Assembly: GCF_020829685.1 (NCBI RefSeq)
Contig: NZ_JAIVFR010000229.1
Span: 1 to 8,533 of the forward strand
Source of the DNA: Nostoc sp. CHAB 5715
GTDB taxonomy: Bacteria > Cyanobacteriota > Cyanobacteriia > Cyanobacteriales > Nostocaceae
Length of the DNA stretch: 8,533 nt
Direction of reading: 5' to 3'
Positions within the stretch are counted from its first letter, which is position 1; each line of letters begins with the position of its first letter. The position numbers and the translations under genes are program-made. The notes below the pieces were generated by a model, which saw nothing but the letters and a program-made list of their open reading frames with translations, was not told the DNA's origin and did not search any database. Of this stretch, positions 1-6,308 are shown piece after piece.

Positions 1-60
1 CATTAGCAGTTTGTAGCGTTGCTGCTTGTTTTTTCTCAATTGCTTTGGTATTAGATTAGT
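1..60. other. Left-edge sequence, nothing assignable
   Basis: These 60 bases lie beyond the repeat array that follows the MCP gene. On the minus strand two of the three frames are open over the last 45 bases, but there is no convincing start with a Shine-Dalgarno sequence, so I cannot say whether the next gene (by synteny with pil/pix/hmp clusters, perhaps a CheA-type kinase) begins here or further left. Confidence 0.3.
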
Positions 61-144
61 CATTGGGCATTGGGCATTGGGCATTGGGCATTGGGCATTG
101 GGCATTGGGCATTGGGCATTGGGCATTGGGCATTGGTCATTAGT
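61..144. repeat. Heptanucleotide tandem repeat (CATTGGG)n
   Basis: Ten perfect head-to-tail copies of CATTGGG run from 61 to 130, followed by two decayed units, CATTGGT and CATTAGT. This is a short tandemly repeated repetitive sequence of the kind common in the spacers of heterocystous cyanobacteria. It lies downstream of the MCP gene. The reverse-complement version of the same heptamer (CCCAATG) occurs at 6926-6960 beside the ABC transporter gene. Slippage should make its copy number vary between strains. Confidence 0.95.
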
Positions 145-184
145 AAAAGGACAAAGGACAAATAACAACGGACAAATAATAAAA
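145..184. repeat. Degenerate GGACAAA-type short repeats
   Basis: Loose repeats of AGGACAAA and CGGACAAATAA follow the heptamer array and lead into the stem-loop downstream of the MCP gene. They look like decayed short tandem repeats; no gene or regulatory site is visible in them. Confidence 0.5.
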
Positions 185-242
185 GTCATTGGTCATTAGC
201 AAATAGCAAATAACAAATGACTAATGACTAATGACTAATGAC
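185..242 (-). terminator. Terminator-like stem-loop after the MCP gene
   Basis: The left arm at 185-199 (GTCATTGGTCATTAG) pairs with CTAATGACTAATGAC, present in two registers at 221-235 and 228-242 because the right side is a TGACTAA tandem repeat (218-244). The stem is 15 bp with a single G-U pair. Read on the minus strand, the hairpin begins a few bases after the MCP stop codon and is followed by UUUUAUUAUUU. The long, AT-rich stem and loose loop make it a weak intrinsic terminator at best; it could equally act as an mRNA 3'-end stabiliser. Confidence 0.45.
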
Positions 243-246
243 AAAC

Positions 247-3072
247 TTAACTAACTTTGAAAGCCTCGACAGTCTCTTGTAACTGATGGGAAATCTCTAC
301 AGTTTGTTGCAGAGATTCGGAAACTTGGCGAGAAGAATCGCTGGTGCGTTGTGATACAGCAGCGATATCTTTCATCAATTGGCTAACACTTTGCGATGTT
401 TCAACCTGAGATGCAGTTGCAGTGGAAATCGACTGCACTAAGGAGTCAATTTCACGGGATACATCCAAAATTTCACTCAGACTTTGTTTAGCCTCCTCCA
501 CAATTCGAGTTCCTTCTACAACTTGAGTAGTGCCTATTTCCATCGCTAGTACCACTTCACTAGTTTCTCGTTGGATATTTTCAACAATTTGTTCAATTTC
601 TTGGGTTGCTGCGGCACTCCTAACTGCTAGTTCGCCGACTTCTTCAGCCACTACGGCAAAACCTTGACCTTCTTCACCCGCACGTGCTGCTTCAATACCG
701 GCGTTAATGGCTAGTAAGTTAGTTTGAATAGCGATTTGGTTAATCAATGAAACCACGCGAGAAATTTGTTGCGAAGATTCTCCCAAACGTTTCACTTTCT
801 TAGCAGTTTCACCCACAGTTTTCCGCAAAGACAGGATGTTTTGTACTGTTAAATCCATCGCGCGTCCACTCTTAGTAGCGGTGTGAGCCGCATGATTGGC
901 AACGAAAGCAGCTTTTTCGGCGCTTTCGGCTACAGCTTGCATGGATTGGGTCATTTGGTCAACAGCATCAAGGGTGCGGTTGATTTCGGCAGCTTGGGTG
1001 AGTGCTTCCTCTGCTAGGTGGCGGATGGCTCCTTCGTTAGAGCCAATGGCAGTATTAACGTGGGTGGCAGCTTGTTGAACTTGGGTAACAATATCTCGGA
1101 GGCTTTCTACAATGGAGTTGAAAAAGTCGGCAACAGTCCCTATTTCCCCAGCCGTCACGTCTGCACGTACTGTCAAGTCGCCTCTGGCTGCACCTTCTAC
1201 CTCATTGAGCAGTTGTAAAAGTTGCTGTTGCAGTGTTTCTTGTTGATGCAGTTCGTCGTCAGAACTGATTACTGCAACATTCCTAGATTGTATCTCTTCT
1301 AATAACTTGGCTTGTTCTAAGGCATAGCCGATTTGAGTTGCTATCTGTTGAAACGAGTCAATTTCCTGCTGTTGCCAAACACGAGGAGTTTCGCACTGAT
1401 GAGCTATTAATAAGGATAAAAGCTGGCCTTGGGCAAGAATTGGTACGATCAAATTACCTTTGACAGCAAATTTTTCCAAAAGTTGGATGTAACCGGGGGC
1501 ATTTTTCAAGCTTTGGTCTTGATGAATGTTTGCAATTGCAAGCACCCGTCCATAGTGATCAGTTTCTACATAACGTTCCCGAAAATAAGGCTCGTCAATT
1601 TTCACTCCGAGCATTTTCGGCCAATTATCAGTTACCGATTCAGCAACGACAACGCCATTCCCAGTATTTGGATTTAGACTATAAATGATTACCCGGTCTG
1701 TTTTTAGCGATCGCTGAATTTCTTTTACTGCTGCGTGATAAATATCTTCAGTTTTGAGACTTTTCCGAATTCGTAGGGTAATATCTGTTAGTAATTTTGC
1801 GCCTTCAACGTCCAGTTCTTGTTCCTTAACTAACACCTGCAATTGTTCGGCCATCTGGTTGATATTTGCACTTAATACCCCTAATTCATCTTCTCTTGCG
1901 ATTTCCAGACGGGTATTAAATTTACCTTGGCCAAGCTTTGCTAATGCCGCAGTTGCATTTAAAATTGGCTGTGTAGTAAGTTTCGCTAACCGAGATGCGA
2001 TCGCAGCTACAATCAATGCTGTCACTGCTGTGCCGATGGCTATAATCCATAACAATTGTCTTTGCGGCTCAAATACAATTGCTGTGTCTGTGGATAAAAG
2101 TACTTGCCAGTTTAAATCTGGTAACCCATCTAACTTACTGGCTGGTACGTAGCTGACTAGTTCTTCTTTTTGGTAAGTTTTGGCAACTTCTATAAAACTA
2201 TCTACCTTATTGGCTGCTACCAGTTTAGGTAAACTAGAATACTCTGCCTTTGCCTCTTTCCCTAATAATTCCTTTTCTGGACTTAAGAAAACTGTTCCCG
2301 AAGCATCGAGCAAATGGTATTGTTGCCCATTGACTACGTAGTTTTTGATGACTTCCTCTAAAGATTTTACGGGCATCCGCGCCCTTACCACACCAATGGT
2401 TTGGCCCGTCCTTATCTCTTTCACAGGTGCAGCTATATAAATACTTACTACGCCAGTATTTTTTGCTGCTTCAGGTTTACTGATGACAGGAATATCTTTT
2501 TGTAAAGCCTCTTGAAAGTAGATACGGTCTTTTTGGTTGTCCTGGGGTTCGCCTGTGGATTGGACAATCAAGTTACCTTGGCGATTAAAAACAGCAACGC
2601 TGTCATAAGCTTTGTAGGCTTCGACAACTCCATCTAGGATTGCTTGTTTATCTTGGGTGGTGATACTTACACTAGCCTGGGGACTTGTCAAAAAAAGTAA
2701 ACTTGATATTACCTGAATATCACCGTAGCGCCCCAACATGAAACGGTTAACTTTATCACTTAAACCAATGGCTTCAGTTTGTTGAGATTGGGTAATTTGC
2801 TTAGTAATCGACTTGTTGGCAAAGTTAAAAGCGATCGCGCCGATACCCAATACTGGTATTGTACCGATTGCGATCGCTAAAATAGTCGCTTTCTTAACCA
2901 ATCCGAGTTTTGCAAAAGAGGCAATAGCCTGATTTAGTAAAGAATTATTAGCCGTTTCACTAGTAGTTTTAGTTGGTAGCTTTATGACAGTACCACTTAT
3001 TTTTTGGGATGAAATCAGTGATGCTCGATTTTGAGCGCCGCTACCTTGATTTGCATTGGTTTTATTAAACAT
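247..3072 (-). CDS. Transmembrane methyl-accepting chemotaxis protein (Cache-HAMP-GAF-MCP, PilJ/PixJ/HmpD class)
   Basis: Receptor of a chemotaxis-like signalling complex in the cytoplasmic membrane, 941 aa. A charged N-terminal tail precedes a membrane segment at about 61-85. An extracytoplasmic double-Cache-like sensor spans about 95-335, a second membrane segment 340-362, and a HAMP domain 363-415. A GAF domain covers about 425-590. A second HAMP-like stretch near 615-665 leads into the signalling coiled coil, whose hairpin tip lies around 777-820 with the conserved NLLAIN, EAARAGE and GFAVVAEEV segments. No CheR-docking pentapeptide ends the protein. The GAF sequence resembles cyanobacteriochrome domains, but the positions that usually carry the two bilin cysteines hold Tyr496 and Gly527. 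The start at 3072 has AGGAG ten bases upstream. It is the last gene of the visible operon, 59 bp after the CheW gene. Function as a motility receptor is inferred from family and order; the ligand is unknown. Confidence 0.93.
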   Translation of the reverse strand: MFNKTNANQGSGAQNRASLISSQKISGTVIKLPTKTTSETANNSLLNQAIASFAKLGLVKKATILAIAIGTIPVLGIGAIAFNFANKSITKQITQSQQTEAIGLSDKVNRFMLGRYGDIQVISSLLFLTSPQASVSITTQDKQAILDGVVEAYKAYDSVAVFNRQGNLIVQSTGEPQDNQKDRIYFQEALQKDIPVISKPEAAKNTGVVSIYIAAPVKEIRTGQTIGVVRARMPVKSLEEVIKNYVVNGQQYHLLDASGTVFLSPEKELLGKEAKAEYSSLPKLVAANKVDSFIEVAKTYQKEELVSYVPASKLDGLPDLNWQVLLSTDTAIVFEPQRQLLWIIAIGTAVTALIVAAIASRLAKLTTQPILNATAALAKLGQGKFNTRLEIAREDELGVLSANINQMAEQLQVLVKEQELDVEGAKLLTDITLRIRKSLKTEDIYHAAVKEIQRSLKTDRVIIYSLNPNTGNGVVVAESVTDNWPKMLGVKIDEPYFRERYVETDHYGRVLAIANIHQDQSLKNAPGYIQLLEKFAVKGNLIVPILAQGQLLSLLIAHQCETPRVWQQQEIDSFQQIATQIGYALEQAKLLEEIQSRNVAVISSDDELHQQETLQQQLLQLLNEVEGAARGDLTVRADVTAGEIGTVADFFNSIVESLRDIVTQVQQAATHVNTAIGSNEGAIRHLAEEALTQAAEINRTLDAVDQMTQSMQAVAESAEKAAFVANHAAHTATKSGRAMDLTVQNILSLRKTVGETAKKVKRLGESSQQISRVVSLINQIAIQTNLLAINAGIEAARAGEEGQGFAVVAEEVGELAVRSAAATQEIEQIVENIQRETSEVVLAMEIGTTQVVEGTRIVEEAKQSLSEILDVSREIDSLVQSISTATASQVETSQSVSQLMKDIAAVSQRTSDSSRQVSESLQQTVEISHQLQETVEAFKVS

Positions 3073-3105
3073 AAAAGTAATTCTCCTAACTATGTGAATA
3101 AGAAC

Positions 3106-3122
3106 CTAAAAATCCTTTTTAG
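3106..3122. other. Small AT hairpin between the CheW and MCP genes
   Basis: CTAAAAA and TTTTTAG form a perfect 7-bp inverted repeat around a 3-nt loop, ten bases after the CheW stop codon. It could slow transcription or adjust the mRNA ratio of the two genes, but it is weak and may be chance. Confidence 0.3.
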
Positions 3123-3131
3123 TAGTACACC

Positions 3132-3629
3132 CTAATCACTGCGGAGAATAGAAGACTGCACAATTGCCTGAGCATCTAATACCAGTAATATTTCTTCTTG
3201 TTGCACAACGCACCCACATAAATAAGGAACTAAACTGGATGCTACTTGTCCTATAGGAGAATGAATATCATCAGGGATGATTTTAATCGTACCTTTTATT
3301 TCTTGCACAACTAAACCCAACACCAATGATTCCACTTGGATAACGATCGCACTGTATTGTCGCAGTCGATAATCTAAGGATTCTAAATTGAGCATTCTTG
3401 GCAAATCAACAACCCAAATTATCCGACTCCGCCAATTCATTAATCCTAATATACAGCAGGGCATATTAGGCATTGAGGTTACAGATTCAATAGGTACAAT
3501 AATTGCTTCTTGCGTATGTTTCGTTGATAAAACAGCAGCAGTCTGTTGATTTAGCTGAAACTTCAGATAACTGTCTGCTAAATTATTTTGGGTTTCTTTT
3601 GAAGGAAGTGTAATGTTTATACTAGTCAT
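3132..3629 (-). CDS. CheW-like adaptor protein (PilI/PixI/HmpC class)
   Basis: CheW-domain adaptor of 165 aa that should bridge the MCP tip and a CheA-type kinase in the cytoplasm. The recognisable core is residues 59-80, where GLMNWRSRIIWVVDLPRML matches the CheW strand-turn usually written N-x-RG-x-hhPhhDL. The key arginine is kept (Arg67), while the following glycine is serine, a variant I associate with cyanobacterial pil/pix-type CheW proteins. The rest is a single CheW domain with no fusion. The start at 3629 lies only four bases after the CheY-like stop codon and has no clear Shine-Dalgarno sequence, which suggests translational coupling. It sits between the CheY-like and MCP genes, the usual order in these clusters. 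Confidence 0.9.
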   Translation of the reverse strand: MTSINITLPSKETQNNLADSYLKFQLNQQTAAVLSTKHTQEAIIVPIESVTSMPNMPCCILGLMNWRSRIIWVVDLPRMLNLESLDYRLRQYSAIVIQVESLVLGLVVQEIKGTIKIIPDDIHSPIGQVASSLVPYLCGCVVQQEEILLVLDAQAIVQSSILRSD

Positions 3630-3633
3630 TGAT

Positions 3634-4011
3634 TCAAATTACCATTGATTTAATAGTACGTAGCAGATGTTCGCGGGTGTAAGGCTTAGTTATGTAAGCA
3701 TCTGCACCTTGTTTCATCGCCCATAAACGGTCAATTTCTTGATTTTTGGAACTACAAATTACAATTGGAACTTTTGCTGTAATTGGATTTCTTCTCAGAT
3801 AACGACACAATTCAAATCCGCTCATTTCTGGCATTACTACATCAGTAACGATCGCATCTGGTTTTTCTAAGACAGCTTTTTCTAAACCCTCTTTTGCACC
3901 ACTTGCTTTAATTACGTTGTAACCACTTTCTTTCAGATAATGGCTCATTAATTCCAATTCGCTGGGAGAATCTTCTACAATTAGAATTGTGCCAAGTAAA
4001 GTCAGACTCAC
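3634..4011 (-). CDS. CheY-like single-domain response regulator (PilH/PixH/HmpB class)
   Basis: Stand-alone receiver domain, 125 aa, with no output domain, so it should act by protein contact or as a phosphate sink. All catalytic residues are present: the acidic pair Glu13-Asp14, phospho-acceptor Asp57 in the TDVVMPEMSG segment, the switch Ser87 and the invariant Lys109 in TKPY. The start is a GTG at 4011, supported by an AGGAG eight bases upstream. In pil/pix/hmp clusters this gene normally follows the PATAN regulator directly; here a four-helix-bundle gene intervenes, leaving 47 bp between its stop and this start. The partner kinase would be a CheA homologue not in the window. Confidence 0.93.
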   Translation of the reverse strand: MSLTLLGTILIVEDSPSELELMSHYLKESGYNVIKASGAKEGLEKAVLEKPDAIVTDVVMPEMSGFELCRYLRRNPITAKVPIVICSSKNQEIDRLWAMKQGADAYITKPYTREHLLRTIKSMVI

Positions 4012-4047
4012 TATTAAATCTCCTAAAAAAATAAATTAAACATATTA

Positions 4048-4076
4048 GAATTCAGGAGTCAGGAATCAGAATTCAG
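4048..4076. repeat. GAATTCAGGAGTCAG-type repeat, left copy
   Basis: GAATTCAGGAGTCAG at 4048-4062 is followed by GAATCAGAATTCAG at 4063-4076. This is the repeat family that forms the array at 4432-4496, but in the opposite orientation, so the two bracket the four-helix-bundle gene as inverted repeats. The gene's last four codons and its TGA stop lie inside this copy. Confidence 0.85.
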
Positions 4077-4424
4077 AATGGAATTAGCATAGCTTGTCAG
4101 TAGTTTACTAACTTCTTCAAGTTTAAGTTTTAATTCCGAAGTCTCACTATATTCCAAATCATTTGAAAGAATTAGATAATAACGACATTCTTCTAAAGAA
4201 CCTTGTGCAATGTTTAAAAAACGTCCTTTATCTGCTAATCCTTTTTTCTTAAATCCCTCTGCTATATTTGCTGGTACAGAAATTGCTGCCCGTCTAAATT
4301 GAGAGGTAAGCCCATATATTTCTGATTTAGGGAAGTTAGCAGTAAATGGGTACACTAATAAAATAAATTGATGTGCTTTCTGCCAAACTATCAAATCTTG
4401 AAATGTCTTCGCTGGCTGTCTCAT
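4059..4424 (-). CDS. Four-helix-bundle protein (23S rRNA intervening-sequence protein family, TIGR02436-like)
   Basis: A 121-aa protein of the widespread four-helix-bundle family first seen as the open frame in 23S rRNA intervening sequences. Diagnostic segments are FQDLIVWQKAHQF (residues 8-20), IYGLTSQFRRAAISVPANIAEGF in the middle, and RFLNIAQGSLEECRYYL. The biochemical role of the family is not established. An in-frame ATG exists at 4520, but I prefer 4424: the 32 extra residues would be translated repeat, 121 aa is the usual family length, and AGGAG lies eight bases before the ATG at 4424. That AGGAG belongs to the adjacent 14-nt repeat array. The gene interrupts a chemotaxis operon and is bracketed by inverted repeats, so it looks acquired rather than part of the signalling pathway. 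Confidence 0.88.
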   Translation of the reverse strand: MRQPAKTFQDLIVWQKAHQFILLVYPFTANFPKSEIYGLTSQFRRAAISVPANIAEGFKKKGLADKGRFLNIAQGSLEECRYYLILSNDLEYSETSELKLKLEEVSKLLTSYANSILNSDS

Positions 4425-4431
4425 TTGTTCT

Positions 4432-4496
4432 AACTCCTGAATTCTGACTCCTGAATTCTGACTCCTGAATTCTGACTCCTGAATTCTGACTCCTAA
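4432..4496. repeat. 14-nt tandem repeat array (ATTCTGACTCCTGA)n
   Basis: Four consecutive 14-nt units run from 4441 to 4496, with only the last two bases of the final unit altered, plus a partial unit at 4432-4440. On the minus strand each unit carries AGGAG, and the unit nearest the four-helix-bundle gene supplies its ribosome binding site. The array fills the gap between the PATAN regulator stop (4498) and that gene. Related copies lie at 4048-4076 and 6035-6056, both in the opposite orientation. Confidence 0.95.
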
Positions 4497-4497
4497 A

Positions 4498-5565
4498 TTA
4501 AGCAAGATGTTTGAAAACAATTTTTAGCAATTCTGATTGTGTAAAAGGCTTAGTCAAATATCCTGATGATCTGACTATTTTCGCCTTTGCCCTGTCTATA
4601 AATCCTGTTCTACCAGTCACCATAATAATAGGCGTATGTTTAAAAGCTGAATGTTTCCGTAATAAGGAACATAGCTCGTAGCCATCTAAGCTTGGCATCT
4701 CAACATCTAGCAAAATCAGATCGGGCTTACTCCGAAGAATTTGCATTAACGCCTTCACAGGATCGTTGATCATCACAACCGAAAATGTGTTTTCATCCAA
4801 AAAGTGTTTGATGGAATTCAAAACTGTTTGGCTATCATCAATGCAGGCAATTGTATATAGTTTTTTGCCAACAGGTAGCTGAGTAGTTTTATTATTTTCA
4901 GGAATATCAAAATTGATTGGTATCGGTAACTTTTGCTCAAGTTTTATTTGCAGTTGTGGCTGAACTTGAGACGGTTGTATTCTAGACAAAAGTTGGGAAC
5001 CCCCACCAGCCGGAATTGATGACTGGATATTTTGCCGATTTCGTAATTGCTTTTGACAGTGTTCAACAAGTAACCGCAAATCCAGGCGACAAAACTTTGG
5101 TAGTTCATCCAAAGAGCTTTCTGGGCTGAATTCATAGCTACCTTCTTTTAAGCATAGAAATGATTCCAGTACTTCTTTTGCTAATTCGTCTATCAGACTT
5201 GCTGCTTGCACAGAGGTGATATAGTCCTGATTTACCAACCAACAAATAGCTTGGTAATCCGCATTGGGTATTGATTGGTGTTCATTCTTCGTCTCAAACA
5301 TCAGCCGCATCTGCACACGAGTGGCGCTGTTGAGAGCAGGAATTTGCTGGCTCAAGCGTCGCAAGTGACTGTCAAGCCGCTCAAACAGTTTATCTGAATA
5401 GGAGGCATAAGTAAGTTTACCGTCCTCTAGATAAATTGACCAAGAATTTATTTCAGTAAATATACTTAAATATCCTGTAGCACGACGACTGGTTAACTGT
5501 GCCAACAGAGATAGCGGATGTAGTTTCTGGAACAACCTGTAGCTACCTATAGGAGTTGTGCTCAT
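4498..5565 (-). CDS. PATAN-domain response regulator (PatA/PixG/PilG/HmpA class)
   Basis: 355-aa regulator. The N-terminal ~175 residues form a PATAN (DUF4388-type) domain, recognisable from the opening LFQKLHPLSLLAQLTSR, GYLSIF and the YLEDGKLTYASY segment. A Gln/Pro-rich linker follows (about 176-235), then a C-terminal receiver with Asp243-Asp244, phospho-acceptor Asp287 in LLDVEMPSLDGYELC, Thr317 and Lys339 in LTKPF. All receiver residues are intact, so it should be phosphorylatable. Homologues include PatA, which affects heterocyst patterning, and the first regulators of pix and hmp motility clusters. The C-terminal placement of the receiver and the gene order support the motility reading. 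It is the first gene of the operon. The start at 5565 has no strong Shine-Dalgarno sequence. A putative promoter lies about 45-75 bases upstream. Confidence 0.92.
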   Translation of the reverse strand: MSTTPIGSYRLFQKLHPLSLLAQLTSRRATGYLSIFTEINSWSIYLEDGKLTYASYSDKLFERLDSHLRRLSQQIPALNSATRVQMRLMFETKNEHQSIPNADYQAICWLVNQDYITSVQAASLIDELAKEVLESFLCLKEGSYEFSPESSLDELPKFCRLDLRLLVEHCQKQLRNRQNIQSSIPAGGGSQLLSRIQPSQVQPQLQIKLEQKLPIPINFDIPENNKTTQLPVGKKLYTIACIDDSQTVLNSIKHFLDENTFSVVMINDPVKALMQILRSKPDLILLDVEMPSLDGYELCSLLRKHSAFKHTPIIMVTGRTGFIDRAKAKIVRSSGYLTKPFTQSELLKIVFKHLA

Positions 5566-5579
5566 TTTGCTTTTACTTC

Positions 5580-5610
5580 AGCTAAATTCGATACGTGTAA
5601 GCTAAATTCG
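5580..5610. promoter_or_regulatory. 11-bp direct repeat before the PATAN regulator
   Basis: AGCTAAATTCG occurs twice, at 5580-5590 and 5600-5610, exactly 20 bp apart, about two helical turns. Both copies lie in the leader or promoter of the PATAN regulator gene. Same-face spacing is typical of tandem regulator binding sites, but no known operator consensus is recognised. Confidence 0.4.
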
Positions 5611-5638
5611 TATAGAGTTATTCCACAATTTAAATCAA
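5609..5638 (-). promoter_or_regulatory. Putative promoter of the chemotaxis-like operon
   Basis: On the minus strand TTGATT (5638-5633) and TATACG (5614-5609) stand 18 bp apart, a plausible -35/-10 pair for a housekeeping sigma factor. Transcription would start near 5602 and give a leader of about 37 nt. The -10 box overlaps one copy of the AGCTAAATTCG direct repeat. The region is AT-rich, so chance matches are likely. Confidence 0.3.
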
Positions 5639-5734
5639 GTAAAAAGCATCAAACTTTTGTATTTTAAAGTACATCAGCTTATTTCTAGACTTGGTGGTGA
5701 AACTCAACGAAAACAGCGTTATTTTCAAATGATC

Positions 5735-5788
5735 AAATCTCAGTAAAATCGTAAATTATTATTAATTTACTTTTTGTTACTGAGATTT
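5735..5788. other. Nested 54-nt hairpin
   Basis: A perfect 12-bp inverted repeat (AAATCTCAGTAA at 5735-5746, its complement at 5777-5788) encloses a second perfect 8-bp repeat (GTAAATTA at 5751-5758, TAATTTAC at 5763-5770) with a TTAT loop. The two stems are separated by short AT-rich internal bulges. Neither strand has a clean U-tract directly after it. It could be a DNA cruciform, an RNA element or a small mobile-element remnant. It lies between the operon promoter and the two-copy element. Confidence 0.65.
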
Positions 5789-5819
5789 ACAGACTTTCTG
5801 GACAATAAGACATAAAAAT

Positions 5820-5887
5820 GTCAAGACTAGATGAAGCCACTTTCCATTGAGTAACCCCAATCTGACCACAGGAATAATACTGATTTT
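5820..5887. repeat. Two-copy intergenic element, copy 1
   Basis: From 5831 to 5887 this copy matches copy 2 at 46 of 57 positions with no gaps, beginning ATGAAGCCACTT and ending ATAATACTGATTTT. The match decays leftwards to about 5820. The two copies are exactly 130 bp apart. Here the GC hairpin of copy 2 is not preserved. I do not recognise the element. Confidence 0.75.
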
Positions 5888-5949
5888 GTAAATATTAATA
5901 TATTTGAACTTCTGTATTTACACTTAAGTAAAATCTAGTCTTTAAGCAA

Positions 5950-6017
5950 GTAAGAACTATATGAAGCCACTTATCATTAAATACCCCCGTTGTGACTACG
6001 GGGATAATACTGATTTT
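5950..6017. repeat. Two-copy intergenic element, copy 2, with a GC hairpin
   Basis: Second copy of the element at 5820-5887; the strong core is 5961-6017. It contains a perfect 6-bp GC-rich stem, CCCCGT (5985-5990) with ACGGGG (5998-6003), around a 7-nt loop, and six T residues at 6014-6019, ten bases after the stem. That distance is too long for a standard terminator. Tandemly repeated small RNAs are known in this group (nsiR1 upstream of hetF), but I cannot show that this is related. Confidence 0.7.
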
Positions 6018-6034
6018 TTGACAAAAATAAAACA

Positions 6035-6056
6035 GAATTCAGAAGTCAGAATTCAG
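6035..6056. repeat. GAATTCAGAAGTCAG-type repeat, isolated copy
   Basis: GAATTCAGAAGTCAGAATTC followed by AG is a third occurrence of the family that brackets the four-helix-bundle gene. It is in the same orientation as the copy at 4048-4076 and has AGAAG in place of AGGAG. It shows that the family is dispersed and not confined to that gene. Confidence 0.8.
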
Positions 6057-6169
6057 AAATTACCATATTTAAAGTAGTATTTTATACTTAAGTAAGGATT
6101 TACTGCTTTGGCAGAGCTGTTTGTCCAAAAAAAATTTGCGCGATCGCACAGCAAGATTATTCCTACTGA

Positions 6170-6202
6170 TGAATGCGTTGGCGTAGCCCACCGCAGGCAT
6201 CG
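6170..6202. repeat. Interspersed palindromic repeat (TGCGTTGGCGTAGCCCACCG type)
   Basis: TGCGTTGG (6174-6181) pairs with CCACCGCA (6188-6195) with one mismatch around a CGTAGC loop, flanked by GATG/CATC. I recognise this as a variant of a GC-rich palindrome scattered through Nostoc-type genomes. A HIP1 octamer lies just upstream at 6140. The open frame running through it is a by-product of the repeat. Confidence 0.65.
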
Positions 6203-6259
6203 CTTGCACATCTTTGGGCGTTACTGCCAAACCCTAAGAAGATGTTTTAAAAATATTGG

Positions 6260-6306
6260 GCGACTAGAAGTCGCTACTACACAATCAAAGTCCATCTCCG
6301 TGGACT
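6260..6306. repeat. Double-hairpin interspersed repeat adjoining the xisI fragment
   Basis: Two perfect 6-bp stems lie in tandem: GCGACT-AGA-AGTCGC at 6260-6274 and AGTCCA-TCTCCG-TGGACT at 6289-6306, joined by a short A/C-rich linker. This paired-hairpin arrangement is, from memory, a frequent dispersed repeat in heterocystous cyanobacteria. Its right end coincides with the point where XisI-like coding sequence begins. Confidence 0.7.
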
Positions 6307-6308
6307 AA

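Noticed and set aside
61..144. CRISPR array
   Set aside because: The units are directly contiguous 7-mers with no spacers, so this is a simple tandem repeat. The 130-bp pair at 5820-6017 has only two copies and diverged ends, which also does not fit a CRISPR.
1754..2152. 132-codon plus-strand frame opposite the MCP gene, and the similar frames at 896-1677
   Set aside because: They lie antisense to a well-conserved receptor gene and have no recognisable domains or start signals.
4425..4520. N-terminal extension of the four-helix-bundle protein to an ATG at 4520
   Set aside because: The extra 32 residues are translated repeat array (SEFRSQNSGVRIQE), they overlap the PATAN regulator stop, and a well-placed ribosome binding site and family-typical start exist at 4424.
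4944..5135. 63-codon minus-strand frame inside the PATAN regulator gene
   Set aside because: It is an out-of-frame shadow of the linker and late PATAN region, with no independent support.
5984..6019. Intrinsic terminator formed by the GC hairpin of copy 2
   Set aside because: The T-tract starts ten bases after the stem, too far for a standard intrinsic terminator, and no plus-strand gene precedes it.
5961..6077. 38-codon open frame starting in copy 2 of the intergenic element (MKPLIIKYPRC...)
   Set aside because: The same frame in copy 1 stops after seven codons, substitutions between the copies show no third-position bias, and there is no ribosome binding site. The later codons run into a dispersed repeat.
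6108..6308. 66-codon plus-strand frame upstream of the xisI fragment, considered as an xisH remnant
   Set aside because: The translation has no XisH motifs and is mostly HIP1, palindromic and double-hairpin repeat sequence.
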